16,938 bases of DNA from an uncultured Collinsella sp. (GTDB lineage Bacteria > Actinomycetota > Coriobacteriia > Coriobacteriales > Coriobacteriaceae), in assembly GCA_900545075.1 (NCBI GenBank), contig UQXT01000045.1, forward strand, positions 1-16,938. Direction: 5' to 3'. The notes beneath the pieces were generated by a model. That model saw only the letters and a list, made by a program, of their open reading frames with translations, searched no databases and was not told the DNA's origin. Made by a program: the position numbers and the translations under genes. Positions 1 through 6,451 of this stretch are shown here, piece after piece; the first letter of the stretch is position 1; the number at the start of each line of letters is the position of its first letter.

Positions 1-301
1 AGATGCCATCTTCAAGCTCTATAAAGCGTGAGTTCGAGAATCGTTTTGAAGAAACGTGGCATTGACAGTTCATTGCATGGCGCGCATTCCTGCGATCAAA
101 CACCATCACCTCGAGGGAATCATTCGCGTCGAGGGAAACATCATGTTTGGTGAGCCATTCTGCGGCTGCGTCAAGGAGCGTTCCGGTGGGACATGATCCG
201 TAAATCGCGGCAGGGTTACAGGACTCGATGCCTTTCGCAGACACCGAATGCGCGGCCTGGTAGACCGCTTTTGCAGTGGTATGTGACAATACGATACTCA
301 T
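1..301 (-). CDS. N-terminal part of an AbiEi-like / Vsr-type nuclease family protein (runs off the window)
   Basis: This is an open frame of 100 codons on the minus strand that starts with ATG at 301 and is still open at base 1. It begins MSIVLSHTTAKAVYQAA, and residues 62-100 follow the pattern L-x-V-x-V, several Arg/His, then ELEDGI. That order resembles the N-terminal half of the complete protein at 7766-8815 (start LCDISAFRYHR, then a hydrophobic strand, then the region before VASP). I infer that both belong to one family seen in Coriobacteriia, with an AbiEi-like N-terminus and a C-terminal PD-(D/E)XK or Vsr-like domain. The catalytic half would lie outside the window, so nuclease function cannot be confirmed here. 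An in-frame TAG lies upstream and there is no other start between it and the ATG. No Shine-Dalgarno motif is visible. Confidence 0.6.
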   Translation of the reverse strand, partial: MSIVLSHTTAKAVYQAAHSVSAKGIESCNPAAIYGSCPTGTLLDAAAEWLTKHDVSLDANDSLEVMVFDRRNARHAMNCQCHVSSKRFSNSRFIELEDGI

Positions 302-653
302 GGTATATATCGTGTCAGCTAATGCCGTGTTGATGGCGCTGAGTGAAAAAGTCGTTTTAGAGGTCTAACCAAATGCTGACCAAAAGCTTGACGCAATTAT
401 GGGTTGGTATGCCCTAAATAAAAGTTTTCGCAGCTTGGCTATAGCATAGAAATACTCAATTGCTGCACATTTGATATCGATGCATCGCCATCCGACAACG
501 AATTACGTGTCGGGAATTGGCCGAAATCGTTCAAAATGAGGGTTCAGAATTTGTGATGGCAGATCTATCTGTGGAACGTAGGGCGGCCCCGCTGCGGGGT
601 TTTCCGCTGCGAGGCCGCTCGTGATCTACCCCCGGGGTTTGTCGCAGGCGTTT
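302..653. other. AT-richer intergenic spacer without a recognisable gene
   Basis: This spacer between two minus-strand genes is clearly more AT-rich than its surroundings from about 300 to 560. The longest plus-strand ATG frames I read in it are only 11-14 codons. It contains a small hairpin at 492-513 (CCGAC with GTCGG, extended by ACG/CGT around a bulged A) and a GC-rich palindromic block at 584-617. It probably holds the promoter of the left-edge gene, but no convincing -35/-10 pair was found. Confidence 0.5.
587..603 (+). terminator. Short GC hairpin followed by four T
   Basis: CCCCG (587-591) pairs with CGGGG (595-599) around a 3-nt loop, and TTTT follows on the plus strand at 600-603. 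No plus-strand gene is visible upstream, so its role is unclear. The wider block 584-617 (GCGGCC ... GGCCGC) could instead form a stem downstream of the exonuclease on the minus strand, but lacks a T run there. Confidence 0.25.
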
Positions 654-1622
654 CTACTTGGCAAACAGGTTCTTGAGGTTGAACTCGGCCTGGACGGTAC
701 GGAGCATGAGGTCGGTGTCGTCGAGGCCCAGATGCTGCTCGTTGGCGTCGGCGGCGAGGGTGCCACGGCGGCGCGCCCAGTTCTCGAGCGCGGCGGGCGC
801 GGACTCGCGGGGGAGCGAGCGCACGTCGGCGTCCAGGCTGCGGCAGATCTGGCGCGAGTCGATGACGATGATCTTGCCGGCGCGGCGTGCCTCGGCGTAA
901 CCGTCCAAGTGGATCTTGAACCAGCTGTCTTCAAAGGCGGCGTTGTGCGCCATGTACGGGTACTTCTTCATAAGCTTGAGCAGCTGCTTTTGCAGCTCTT
1001 TGTTCTCGCGGAACGGCGTTTTGCCGTCGATGTCGTCCCAGGTGATGTGGTGGATATTCGACAACGGCACATCCTCGCCGCGGTAGATATCGGGCAGACC
1101 GCAGTAGTGTGCCTCGGCGTCGTGCGGGACGGCGTCGCTGGTGAGCTCCATGATCTCCCAGCCCACGTTGATGATATAGCCGCGCTCGGGTGCGCGGCCG
1201 GTGGTCTCGATGTCGATGCCGAGCACCGTGCCCTGAATGGGCTTGCGGGCGTAGGCGACGCCGAGCGCGTCGCGGTCGCCGCGAATCTCGCGCATGACGG
1301 ACGCGGCGGTGCGCTTTTGCATCTTGCCGATGGCGGCGCAGGCGTCGGCGTCGGACAGACCGCGCGAAAGCGTCGCGGGCGTTACGTTGCGCAGGCGCGC
1401 CTCGCCAATCTGGTCGCACAGGTCGCGGTTGCGGTCGGCCAGGTCGCGCACGGTGGCAAAATCGAAGCCGGGGTCGTCCTCGGCGGTAAAGTATTCGGTC
1501 TCGAGCACCTTGAGGGCCTCTTCGCCTTTCTGGCGCTCGGACTCCATGGCGCCGTGGTCGCCGTAGATAAACATGGGGATAAACGGCTGGCGCTCGTATT
1601 CGAGTGCTTGTGAAACGTTCAT
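654..1622 (-). CDS. DEDDh-family 3'-5' exonuclease (DnaQ/RNase T-like)
   Basis: This is a 322-residue protein with a C-terminal DnaQ-like exonuclease domain (about 130-322). The three Exo motifs are visible: DIET with D137 and E139 (Exo I), HNAAFED with D232 (Exo II), and H297 with D302 in HLGLDD (Exo III, the HxxxxD form of the DEDDh class). Such enzymes remove nucleotides from the 3' end of DNA or RNA using two metal ions. The first 130 residues are charged and helical-looking and match no domain I recognise; they may bind substrate or a partner. The start is well supported: an AAGGAG motif (plus-strand 1630-1635) precedes ATG by 7 nt. The gene stands alone, divergent from the metal exporter. 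The biological substrate cannot be told from sequence; the sequestered position of the domain at the C-terminus argues against a polymerase epsilon subunit. Confidence 0.85.
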   Translation of the reverse strand: MNVSQALEYERQPFIPMFIYGDHGAMESERQKGEEALKVLETEYFTAEDDPGFDFATVRDLADRNRDLCDQIGEARLRNVTPATLSRGLSDADACAAIGKMQKRTAASVMREIRGDRDALGVAYARKPIQGTVLGIDIETTGRAPERGYIINVGWEIMELTSDAVPHDAEAHYCGLPDIYRGEDVPLSNIHHITWDDIDGKTPFRENKELQKQLLKLMKKYPYMAHNAAFEDSWFKIHLDGYAEARRAGKIIVIDSRQICRSLDADVRSLPRESAPAALENWARRRGTLAADANEQHLGLDDTDLMLRTVQAEFNLKNLFAK

Positions 1623-1716
1623 ATAACTGCTCCTTGGACGGGCCGCGTCGTGCGGCTCGGGTTTGTCGAGTTATGGCGAGATGATAGTTTACCATGGGCA
1701 ACTACTGGCATCGCGC

Positions 1717-1762
1717 CTAGGACAATTACAATACCCTAGTTGAACGCTAGGACTTTTACAAT
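1717..1762 (+). promoter_or_regulatory. Tandem CTAGGAC-TTACAAT element before the metal exporter
   Basis: Two 16-base copies, CTAGGACAATTACAAT at 1717-1732 and CTAGGACTTTTACAAT at 1747-1762, differ at two positions and are exactly 30 bp apart, about three helical turns. Each ends in TACAAT, a good -10 hexamer; the second lies 32 nt before the start codon of the exporter. CCTAG/CTAGG also forms an inverted repeat at 1735-1751. There is no good -35 at the right spacing, which suggests an activator-dependent promoter or tandem operator sites, perhaps for a metal-responsive regulator. The regulator is unknown. Confidence 0.4.
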
Positions 1763-1794
1763 GCTGCCGAAAGACACGAAAGGTTCCATCCGTC

Positions 1795-2889
1795 ATGGAT
1801 TTGCTGATTGATATTCTGCTCGACGCCGGCAAGGACACGCTCTCGCTGGTGCCGTTCTTGTTGGTGACATATCTGGTCCTCGAGACGCTTGAGCATGTTG
1901 CGGGCGACCGCGTTAACGGCGCCATTAAGCGTGCCGGCGCCGCTGGCCCCGTGGTTGGCTCGCTGCTGGGCATGGTGCCGCAGTGCGGCTTTTCGGCAAT
2001 GGCGGCAACGCTGTACGCCGGTCGCGTCGTGACGCTGGGGACCCTGGTGGCGGTGTTTCTCTCGACCTCCGACGAGATGCTTCCGCTGCTACTTGCTGAG
2101 CAGGTTCCCGTGCAGACTATGGCGATGCTTTTGGCTTCGAAAGCGCTGATCGCGCTGGTCACGGGCTTTATCGTGGATGCTGCCATTCGTGGCCTGCGTC
2201 GCAACGCCCGCGCGCATGCGGCGATTCGTCGTACCGTGTTGGGGACCACTGTCAATCCGGCGCACGTTAACTGCGCGCATGACGACCACAGCGGCGGTGA
2301 CATCATCGACGAGGTTGCCGAGGCGGGCGTGAGCGCCGACCACATCCATGAGCTGTGCGAGCGCGACCATTGCGGTTGTGATGAAGACGAGGATGAGGAC
2401 GAGCGCGAACACGGACATGGCCACGATTGCGGTCATGAGGGCGAGCATGAACACCATCATGACCACGGTCACTCCCACTCACACGAAGGTGCGCCCGTCC
2501 TGTCGATTATCCGCAGCGCCATCTCGCATACCGTGCAGGTATCGGTATTCATTTTCCTGGTGACGCTGATTCTGGTCGCCGTGCTCGAGACCTTTGGCGA
2601 GTCCGCAATCGAGCAGTTCCTGCGCGGCAACGAGACGCTCGCCGTTCTGGGTTCGGCGCTTGTCGGGCTGATTCCTAACTGCTCGGCGAGCGTGGTCATC
2701 ACGCAGCTGTACCTGGAGGGCGCGCTGCAGCTGGCACCGATGCTCGCCGGCACGCTCATCTCTGCCGGTGTGGGTTATCTGGTGCTGTTCCGCACCAACC
2801 GCAGCGCCCGCGAAAACGCTGTGTTCCTGATCATGATGTACGTCATCGGCGCTGGCTGGGGCCTCGTTTTATCTGCCTTCGGCCTCTAA
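1795..2889 (+). CDS. Putative 10-TM heavy-metal / manganese exporter (ArsP_2-like) with His-rich loop
   Basis: This is a 364-residue polytopic membrane protein. Hydrophobic segments occupy about 4-30, 50-130 and 240-360, split by a long hydrophilic loop (about 135-235). The two halves carry related motifs, GSLLGMVPQCGFS at 55-67 and GSALVGLIPNCSAS at 286-299, as expected for a duplicated transporter with a P-x-C-x-x-S signature. I recognise this as the family described as putative 10-TM heavy-metal exporters, also annotated as putative manganese transporters; the substrate is not proven. The loop has a run of Asp/Glu (196-203), then about ten His and several Cys up to 230, a likely metal-binding or sensing segment. 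The ATG at 1795 has GAAAGG at 1778-1783. It is transcribed alone, with a tandem promoter-like repeat upstream and a strong terminator downstream. Confidence 0.8.
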   Translation: MDLLIDILLDAGKDTLSLVPFLLVTYLVLETLEHVAGDRVNGAIKRAGAAGPVVGSLLGMVPQCGFSAMAATLYAGRVVTLGTLVAVFLSTSDEMLPLLLAEQVPVQTMAMLLASKALIALVTGFIVDAAIRGLRRNARAHAAIRRTVLGTTVNPAHVNCAHDDHSGGDIIDEVAEAGVSADHIHELCERDHCGCDEDEDEDEREHGHGHDCGHEGEHEHHHDHGHSHSHEGAPVLSIIRSAISHTVQVSVFIFLVTLILVAVLETFGESAIEQFLRGNETLAVLGSALVGLIPNCSASVVITQLYLEGALQLAPMLAGTLISAGVGYLVLFRTNRSARENAVFLIMMYVIGAGWGLVLSAFGL

Positions 2890-2900
2890 GTAGGCCTAAC

Positions 2901-2975
2901 AAAACGGGCTTCAAAATAGCCATGCTCGGCGCCTGCACAATGCGGCGGCGCATGGCATTTTGAAGCCCGTTTTTT
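2901..2975 (+). terminator. Long rho-independent terminator after the metal exporter
   Basis: The arms 2901-2925 and 2950-2973 pair over about 24 bp (AAAACGGGCTTCAAAAT with ATTTTGAAGCCCGTTTT, then GCCATGC with GCATGGC) with a single bulged A, and a T run follows. It starts 11 nt after the exporter stop codon. The AAAA on the left arm means that it could also act on the minus strand. Confidence 0.85.
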
Positions 2976-3010
2976 GTTGAGCCATGGATCCTGAGCGCTC
3001 ACACCGTCCA

Positions 3011-3052
3011 AAACAAAAAGGCAGATTTTATGCATGTCCTAAAATCTGCCTT
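3011..3052 (-). terminator. Rho-independent terminator of the HdeD-YaiI pair
   Basis: On the minus strand a perfect 13-bp stem (3052-3040 with 3030-3018, AAGGCAGATTTTA and its complement) with a 9-nt loop runs into a TTTTTGTTTT tract at 3020-3011. It begins 2 nt after the stop codon of the YaiI gene. Confidence 0.9.
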
Positions 3053-3054
3053 GG

Positions 3055-3537
3055 TTAGCGGAGCAGCTCGGTGAGGTTGCGCTTAAAGTGGGCGCAGTCT
3101 TCGCTGGTGAAAGCCGCCGGCCCGCGGGTGTGACCGCCAGCGCGGCGCACTTTCTTTTCCTCGTGGCGAATAAACAGCTGCATGTCGATGGTCGCCTTGT
3201 CGTACACGCGCCCGCGCACACCGATGGCGGCGGCATCGCGGCCGAGCACCATGCTCGCCAGGCCAATGTCCTGCGTCACGACCACGTCGCCCGCCTGCAG
3301 ACGCTCGACAATGGCAAAGTCGGCGCTATCGGCGCCCACGCTCACGTCGAGCGTGGTGACCCAAAAGCCGCGTCGCGCGTGCTCGGCATCGCGCGGGTCG
3401 TCGCGGCGAATGTGCCGCTCCAGGTTCTGCGTGCTGTTGCCGGCAATCACCACGGCGACGCCCGCCCGCCGCGCGCAGTCGATCGACTCACGCGTGACCG
3501 GGCAGGCGTCAGCATCAATAAACAGCGTTCGCGGCAT
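3055..3537 (-). CDS. yaiI: YaiI/YqxD family protein (UPF0178, DUF188)
   Basis: This is a 160-residue protein of the usual length for the UPF0178 family. Characteristic motifs are the N-terminal DADACPV (8-14), GADSADFAI in the middle, VTQDIGLASMVL, and a C-terminal GPAAFTSEDCAHF. The conserved Asp residues in the first and middle motifs suggest a metal-dependent, PIN-like fold, but the biochemical function of the family is not established to my knowledge. Its ATG directly follows the TAG of the HdeD gene (TAGATG, zero spacing), and no good Shine-Dalgarno sequence is seen, so translation probably depends on coupling. It is the last gene of a two-gene unit ending in a strong terminator. Confidence 0.9.
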   Translation of the reverse strand: MPRTLFIDADACPVTRESIDCARRAGVAVVIAGNSTQNLERHIRRDDPRDAEHARRGFWVTTLDVSVGADSADFAIVERLQAGDVVVTQDIGLASMVLGRDAAAIGVRGRVYDKATIDMQLFIRHEEKKVRRAGGHTRGPAAFTSEDCAHFKRNLTELLR

Positions 3538-4140
3538 CTAGCGCACCAGCTTGCCAAAGCGGATAGCACGAATAATCAGCGTCACGCCAAACACCAGGAG
3601 CGCGGCGCCGCTAAAGATGACGAGCATCTTTGCCGACCACAGCGGATAGATAAACACGAACACGCCGGCGATGATGGAGAGCGCGCCGCTCAGGATAGCG
3701 AGGGCGCGGTTAGACGAAAGCTCGGATTCCAGAATGGACATGACACCTTCGACAATCCAGCCAAAGCCGGCGACGACCACTACAAGCGTGGTGAGTGTCG
3801 CGGCCGAGAAGGCCTGGTTGCGCAGGATCACCACGCCGCCCAGGATAATGAGCAGGTTGGCGATGATGCTCGTAACGCGCCAACCGGTGGGCAGCAGCGG
3901 TTCGAAAACAGCGGTAAACAGCCTGATCGCGGCCGTGATTACAAAGTAGAAGCCCAGGACGGTCGTTAGGAAGACGAGGGACTTGGCGGGCGCAAACAGC
4001 AGTGCGATGCCGGCGACGAGCGCCAAGACGCCCGTGATGGCGTAAATCCAGCGCACGGCCTTGACGGCCTTGCCTGCCATGCTTTTCTCGTCAAATCCAA
4101 ACGCGTTCGATTGCTTGTCATCGTTCTTAAAGATGCCCAT
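3538..4140 (-). CDS. HdeD / DUF308 family membrane protein
   Basis: This is a 200-residue protein with a polar N-terminus (1-28) and about six membrane segments (roughly 30-50, 54-78, 88-106, 112-136, 146-164 and 170-192). The alternating pattern of short helices separated by tight turns, with PAKS/PLWSAK after helices, is that of the HdeD/DUF308 family. Escherichia coli HdeD is linked to acid resistance at high cell density; a similar role here is only an analogy. AAAGGAG stands 5-6 nt before the ATG, a strong ribosome site. The gene leads directly into yaiI with no spacer. The upstream region 4141-4375 is shared with the divergent nitroreductase gene. Confidence 0.85.
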   Translation of the reverse strand: MGIFKNDDKQSNAFGFDEKSMAGKAVKAVRWIYAITGVLALVAGIALLFAPAKSLVFLTTVLGFYFVITAAIRLFTAVFEPLLPTGWRVTSIIANLLIILGGVVILRNQAFSAATLTTLVVVVAGFGWIVEGVMSILESELSSNRALAILSGALSIIAGVFVFIYPLWSAKMLVIFSGAALLVFGVTLIIRAIRFGKLVR

Positions 4141-4281
4141 GAGGTCTCCTTTCCGCGTGGCGTAAGCCTTAATCGTTACAACCAGTATCGCCTAAAGGCG
4201 CTGGCGTAAGGGTCGGGGAGGGCGAAGTGTAACCCAAAGGCCCCGATTTGTTTTCGTTGTTCCCTGTGTCGCGATATTCTA

Positions 4282-4297
4282 TTCAACAGGTGTAGAA
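4282..4297. promoter_or_regulatory. 16-bp inverted repeat in the HdeD / nitroreductase divergent region
   Basis: TTCAACAGGTGTAGAA is a 7+2+7 inverted repeat with one mismatched pair. The centre AACAGGTGTA differs by one base from a TACA-NN-TGTA operator core such as those bound by BlaI/CopY-type repressors. Its size and position between divergent genes suit a repressor site, but nothing in the window identifies the protein. Confidence 0.25.
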
Positions 4298-4328
4298 CAT
4301 TGCGGCTCTGTTCGTTATTGCCTGCGTT

Positions 4329-4347
4329 TTAGGTTAGATTTTCCTAA
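4329..4347 (+). promoter_or_regulatory. DtxR/IdeR-like metal box upstream of nitroreductase
   Basis: The 19-mer TTAGGTTAGATTTTCCTAA matches the DtxR/IdeR consensus TTAGGTTAG-S-CTAACCTAA at 15 of 19 positions by hand count, with a perfect first half and intact outer CCTAA. It ends 28 nt before the nitroreductase start, where a bound repressor would block transcription. This suggests iron- or manganese-dependent control; no DtxR-family regulator gene is in the window. Confidence 0.4.
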
Positions 4348-4375
4348 GAACAATTGCCTTTTATTGGGGGTCTCT

Positions 4376-5047
4376 ATGAACGAAGCTGTTCCCGCGGCGC
4401 CGTCGAGCGTGGAGTCGATGGCAAAGCAAGGCCGCGAAAAGCTTGGCTTGGAAACGTTTGATGCGCTGGTTCGTCGCGCCCGCACATGCCGCCGTTTTGA
4501 CGAGTCCATGCGCGTGCCGCGCGAGTTTTTGCTCGAGCTGGCAGAGCTGGCGCACCTGGCCCCTTGCGGCGCCAACGCTCAGCGCCTACGTTTTCATGTG
4601 GTGAGCGATGCCGAGAAGTGTGCGAGCTTATTTGACGAGCTTGCATGGGCCGGCGCGCTCAAGGACTGGGCAGGCCCTGCCGAGGGCGAGCGTCCGACCG
4701 GCTACGTCGCAGTTCTTGCTGAGCGCACCGTTCCCGGCAAGCCCGCCGCGCCTATCACCGAGGTCGACACGGGCATCGCGGCTCAGACGATGATGCTCGC
4801 CGCGCGCAGCGCAACGCCCGAGGTAGCGGCTTGCATGTTCAAGGCCTTTACGCCCCACGCGATCGATGCGATGGGGCTCGATAACGACAAATACGAGCTC
4901 AAGCTGATCATGGCCTTTGGCGTGCCGGCCGAGACCCAGGTTATCGACGCGATCAATTCCAACCCCGACGGCTCTATAAATTACTGGCGCGACGAGGCGC
5001 GGGTGCATCACGTGCCCAAGCGCCCGCTTGCCGACGTGCTGGTGTAG
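4376..5047 (+). CDS. Nitroreductase family flavoprotein
   Basis: This is a 223-residue protein with nitroreductase-fold hallmarks: the FMN-phosphate-contacting Arg cluster RRARTCRRF (33-41), APCGANAQRLRF (62-73, the usual aPSaxNxQplrf motif), the helix GIAAQTMMLAA (133-143), and a C-terminal tail DGSINYWRDE ending in PKRPLADVLV. The family consists of FMN-dependent NAD(P)H oxidoreductases acting on nitroaromatics, quinones or flavins. The start chosen is ATG at 4376, preceded 5 nt upstream by GGGGG (4366-4370); a TTG at 4364 in the same frame lies inside the ribosome-site region and is unlikely. The possible DtxR-like box upstream suggests a link to iron supply, for example flavin- or ferric-reducing activity, which is an inference. 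The substrate is unknown. Confidence 0.85.
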   Translation: MNEAVPAAPSSVESMAKQGREKLGLETFDALVRRARTCRRFDESMRVPREFLLELAELAHLAPCGANAQRLRFHVVSDAEKCASLFDELAWAGALKDWAGPAEGERPTGYVAVLAERTVPGKPAAPITEVDTGIAAQTMMLAARSATPEVAACMFKAFTPHAIDAMGLDNDKYELKLIMAFGVPAETQVIDAINSNPDGSINYWRDEARVHHVPKRPLADVLV

Positions 5048-5078
5048 CTGCGTCGTTGCGGCGCGATCCGGCGGCAAA

Positions 5079-5113
5079 ACCACTACAAAGGTGCCTGTCC
5101 CCTTTGCGGTGGT
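5079..5113. repeat. Palindromic intergenic element
   Basis: ACCACTACAAAGG (5079-5091) faces CCTTTGCGGTGGT (5101-5113), a 13-bp stem with two non-Watson-Crick positions around a 9-nt loop. No T run follows, so it is not a clear terminator. It fills most of the 81-nt gap between nitroreductase and the first histidine phosphatase and may be a dispersed short repeat or an mRNA structure. Confidence 0.45.
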
Positions 5114-5128
5114 GCGAGGGGAGGGCTT

Positions 5129-5671
5129 GTGGCCGATCTGTATTTGGTGCGGCATGGGCAGACTGAGCTCAATGTGCAGAGCATTTTGCAGGGCTGGCAC
5201 GATTCGCCGCTTACGACGCGCGGGCGCGAGCAGGCGCTGACGGCGCGTACGGCGTTTGCGGCGCGTGGCGTGGTCTTTGATCATGTGTATTCCTCGCCGT
5301 TGGGCCGGGCGCGGCATACGGCCGAGCTTATCGTTGGCGAGGGCCTTCCCGTAGAGCCGGTCGACGACCTGCGCGAGTGGCACTTGGGCTCGCTGGAGGG
5401 CACATCAAATCGCGAGATGCCGCCGCAGCCCTGGGGCGATTATCCGGTGGCCTTTGGCGGCGAGTCGGAAGTGCGGCTTCAGTCGCGCATGGTCGCGGCG
5501 CTGTCCCGCATCATGGCCAGGCCGCAGCACGACTGCGTGCTGGCGGTTTCCCACGGCTCAGCCTGCCAGGAGTTTCTTGAGTATGTGGCCGGCGGGGGAG
5601 GACAGCCCGACAACGGTGCCGTGCTTCATTTTGGCTATTGCGACGGGGCGTTTTCGCTCCTTGATTGGTAA
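5129..5671 (+). CDS. Histidine phosphatase family protein (first of two)
   Basis: This is a 180-residue protein of the phosphoglycerate-mutase-like histidine phosphatase superfamily. It carries LVRHGQTELN with the phospho-acceptor H9, S-S-P-L-G-R-A with the phosphate-binding Arg60, REWHLGSLEG with the acid E83, and AVSHGS with the second His142. Members remove phosphate from sugars, nucleotides, cofactor intermediates (CobC) or phosphoserine; sequence alone does not choose between these. The start is GTG at 5129, supported by the purine-rich GAGGGGAGGG at 5116-5125. The next gene, a paralogue, starts 17 nt after this stop, so the two are surely co-transcribed, and possibly also with nitroreductase 81 nt upstream. 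Proximity to serA/serC makes a metal-independent phosphoserine phosphatase one possible role, which is unproven. Confidence 0.85.
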   Translation: MADLYLVRHGQTELNVQSILQGWHDSPLTTRGREQALTARTAFAARGVVFDHVYSSPLGRARHTAELIVGEGLPVEPVDDLREWHLGSLEGTSNREMPPQPWGDYPVAFGGESEVRLQSRMVAALSRIMARPQHDCVLAVSHGSACQEFLEYVAGGGGQPDNGAVLHFGYCDGAFSLLDW

Positions 5672-5688
5672 CGAACGAAAGGACCCCT

Positions 5689-6324
5689 ATGAATAAAGAC
5701 CTGTATCTGGTCCGTCATGGACAGACGATATTTAACCTCAAGCGCATTATTCAGGGCTGGAGTGATTCGCCGCTCACGCAGTTGGGCTGCGAGCAGGCGG
5801 CGCGCGCTGGCATGTTCTTGCGAGCGCGTGGCATCGAGCCCGACCACGCCTACACCTCTACGCTGCACCGCACCGAGCAGACTATCGCCAACTTGTGGCC
5901 AGGCTTGGCGTACGAGCGCCTGGACGGCCTGCGTGAGTGGTTCTTTGGCGACTTTGAGGCCGAGCGCGTGATGCTCATGCCCGAGCGTCCGTGGCGTGAC
6001 TTCTACCGCCAATTTGGCGGCGAGGGGCAGATGCAGGTGCGCGAGCGCATGGTGGCGACGTTGACCGATCTTATGCGACGTCCGGACCACGAGTGCGTGC
6101 TCGCGGTGAGCCACGCCTCGTCCATCAAGGAATTTTTGGACCACGTGAGGGGAGCGGCGGCCGACGAGCGCGAGCGCGTTCCGGGCAACTGCTCGGTGCT
6201 GCATTTTGCGTTTGACGATGCGACGGATACGTTTGAACTGGTCGAAGTCTTTACGCAAGAAGATTATGCGCGCGAGCTGGGTCTTGAGCCGCTCGTGGCG
6301 GCAGCGGGTCCGCAGCGCGGGTAG
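5689..6324 (+). CDS. Histidine phosphatase family protein (second of two)
   Basis: This 211-residue protein is a paralogue of the preceding gene, with the same arrangement: LVRHGQTIFN (H10), ST-LHRTEQT (R61), LREWFFGDFE (E83) and AVSHAS (H142). Both copies share RGI/V-x-x-DH-x-Y, LREW and FGGE blocks, showing a tandem duplication followed by divergence. It has a longer C-terminus (about 170-211). The start is ATG at 5689 with GAAAGGA at 5677-5683; a TTG at 5665 in frame would overlap the end of the upstream gene and lacks support. All four core catalytic residues are kept, so neither copy looks like a dead pseudoenzyme. The pair could work as a heterodimer or act on two related substrates. 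A hairpin at 6370-6407 ends the unit. Confidence 0.85.
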   Translation: MNKDLYLVRHGQTIFNLKRIIQGWSDSPLTQLGCEQAARAGMFLRARGIEPDHAYTSTLHRTEQTIANLWPGLAYERLDGLREWFFGDFEAERVMLMPERPWRDFYRQFGGEGQMQVRERMVATLTDLMRRPDHECVLAVSHASSIKEFLDHVRGAAADERERVPGNCSVLHFAFDDATDTFELVEVFTQEDYARELGLEPLVAAAGPQRG

Positions 6325-6369
6325 CGCGGGCGTGGCGATGCGGATTGCCGACATCATTGCTCGATGCGA

Positions 6370-6407
6370 AAGGTGCGGGGATGCATGCGCATGTATCCCC
6401 GCACCTT
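6370..6407. terminator. Bidirectional terminator hairpin between convergent genes
   Basis: Arms 6370-6387 (AAGGTGCGGGGATGCATG) and 6390-6407 pair over 18 positions with one wobble; the top of the stem must open to form a loop. TGTTTGT follows on the plus strand and TTTCGC on the minus strand, so the T tracts are weak. Its place between convergent genes suits a shared terminator. Confidence 0.65.
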
Positions 6408-6451
6408 GTTTGTCGAGCTGCCGAGTCTTTGTGCCGGGCGTTTAGGCCCTG

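Noticed and set aside
303..308. TATATA box just before the left-edge gene as its promoter
   Set aside because: The hexamer ends 2 bases before the ATG, so transcription from it would start inside the coding region; no -35 was found either.
621..1613. 330-codon plus-strand open frame opposite the exonuclease
   Set aside because: It is antisense to a gene with clear Exo motifs and a strong ribosome site; the translation is Val/Gly/Ala-rich without any motif, as expected from the opposite strand of GC-rich coding DNA.
3088..3969. 293-codon plus-strand open frame across yaiI and the HdeD gene
   Set aside because: It spans the junction of two well-supported minus-strand genes and gives a low-complexity His/Asp/Arg-rich product.
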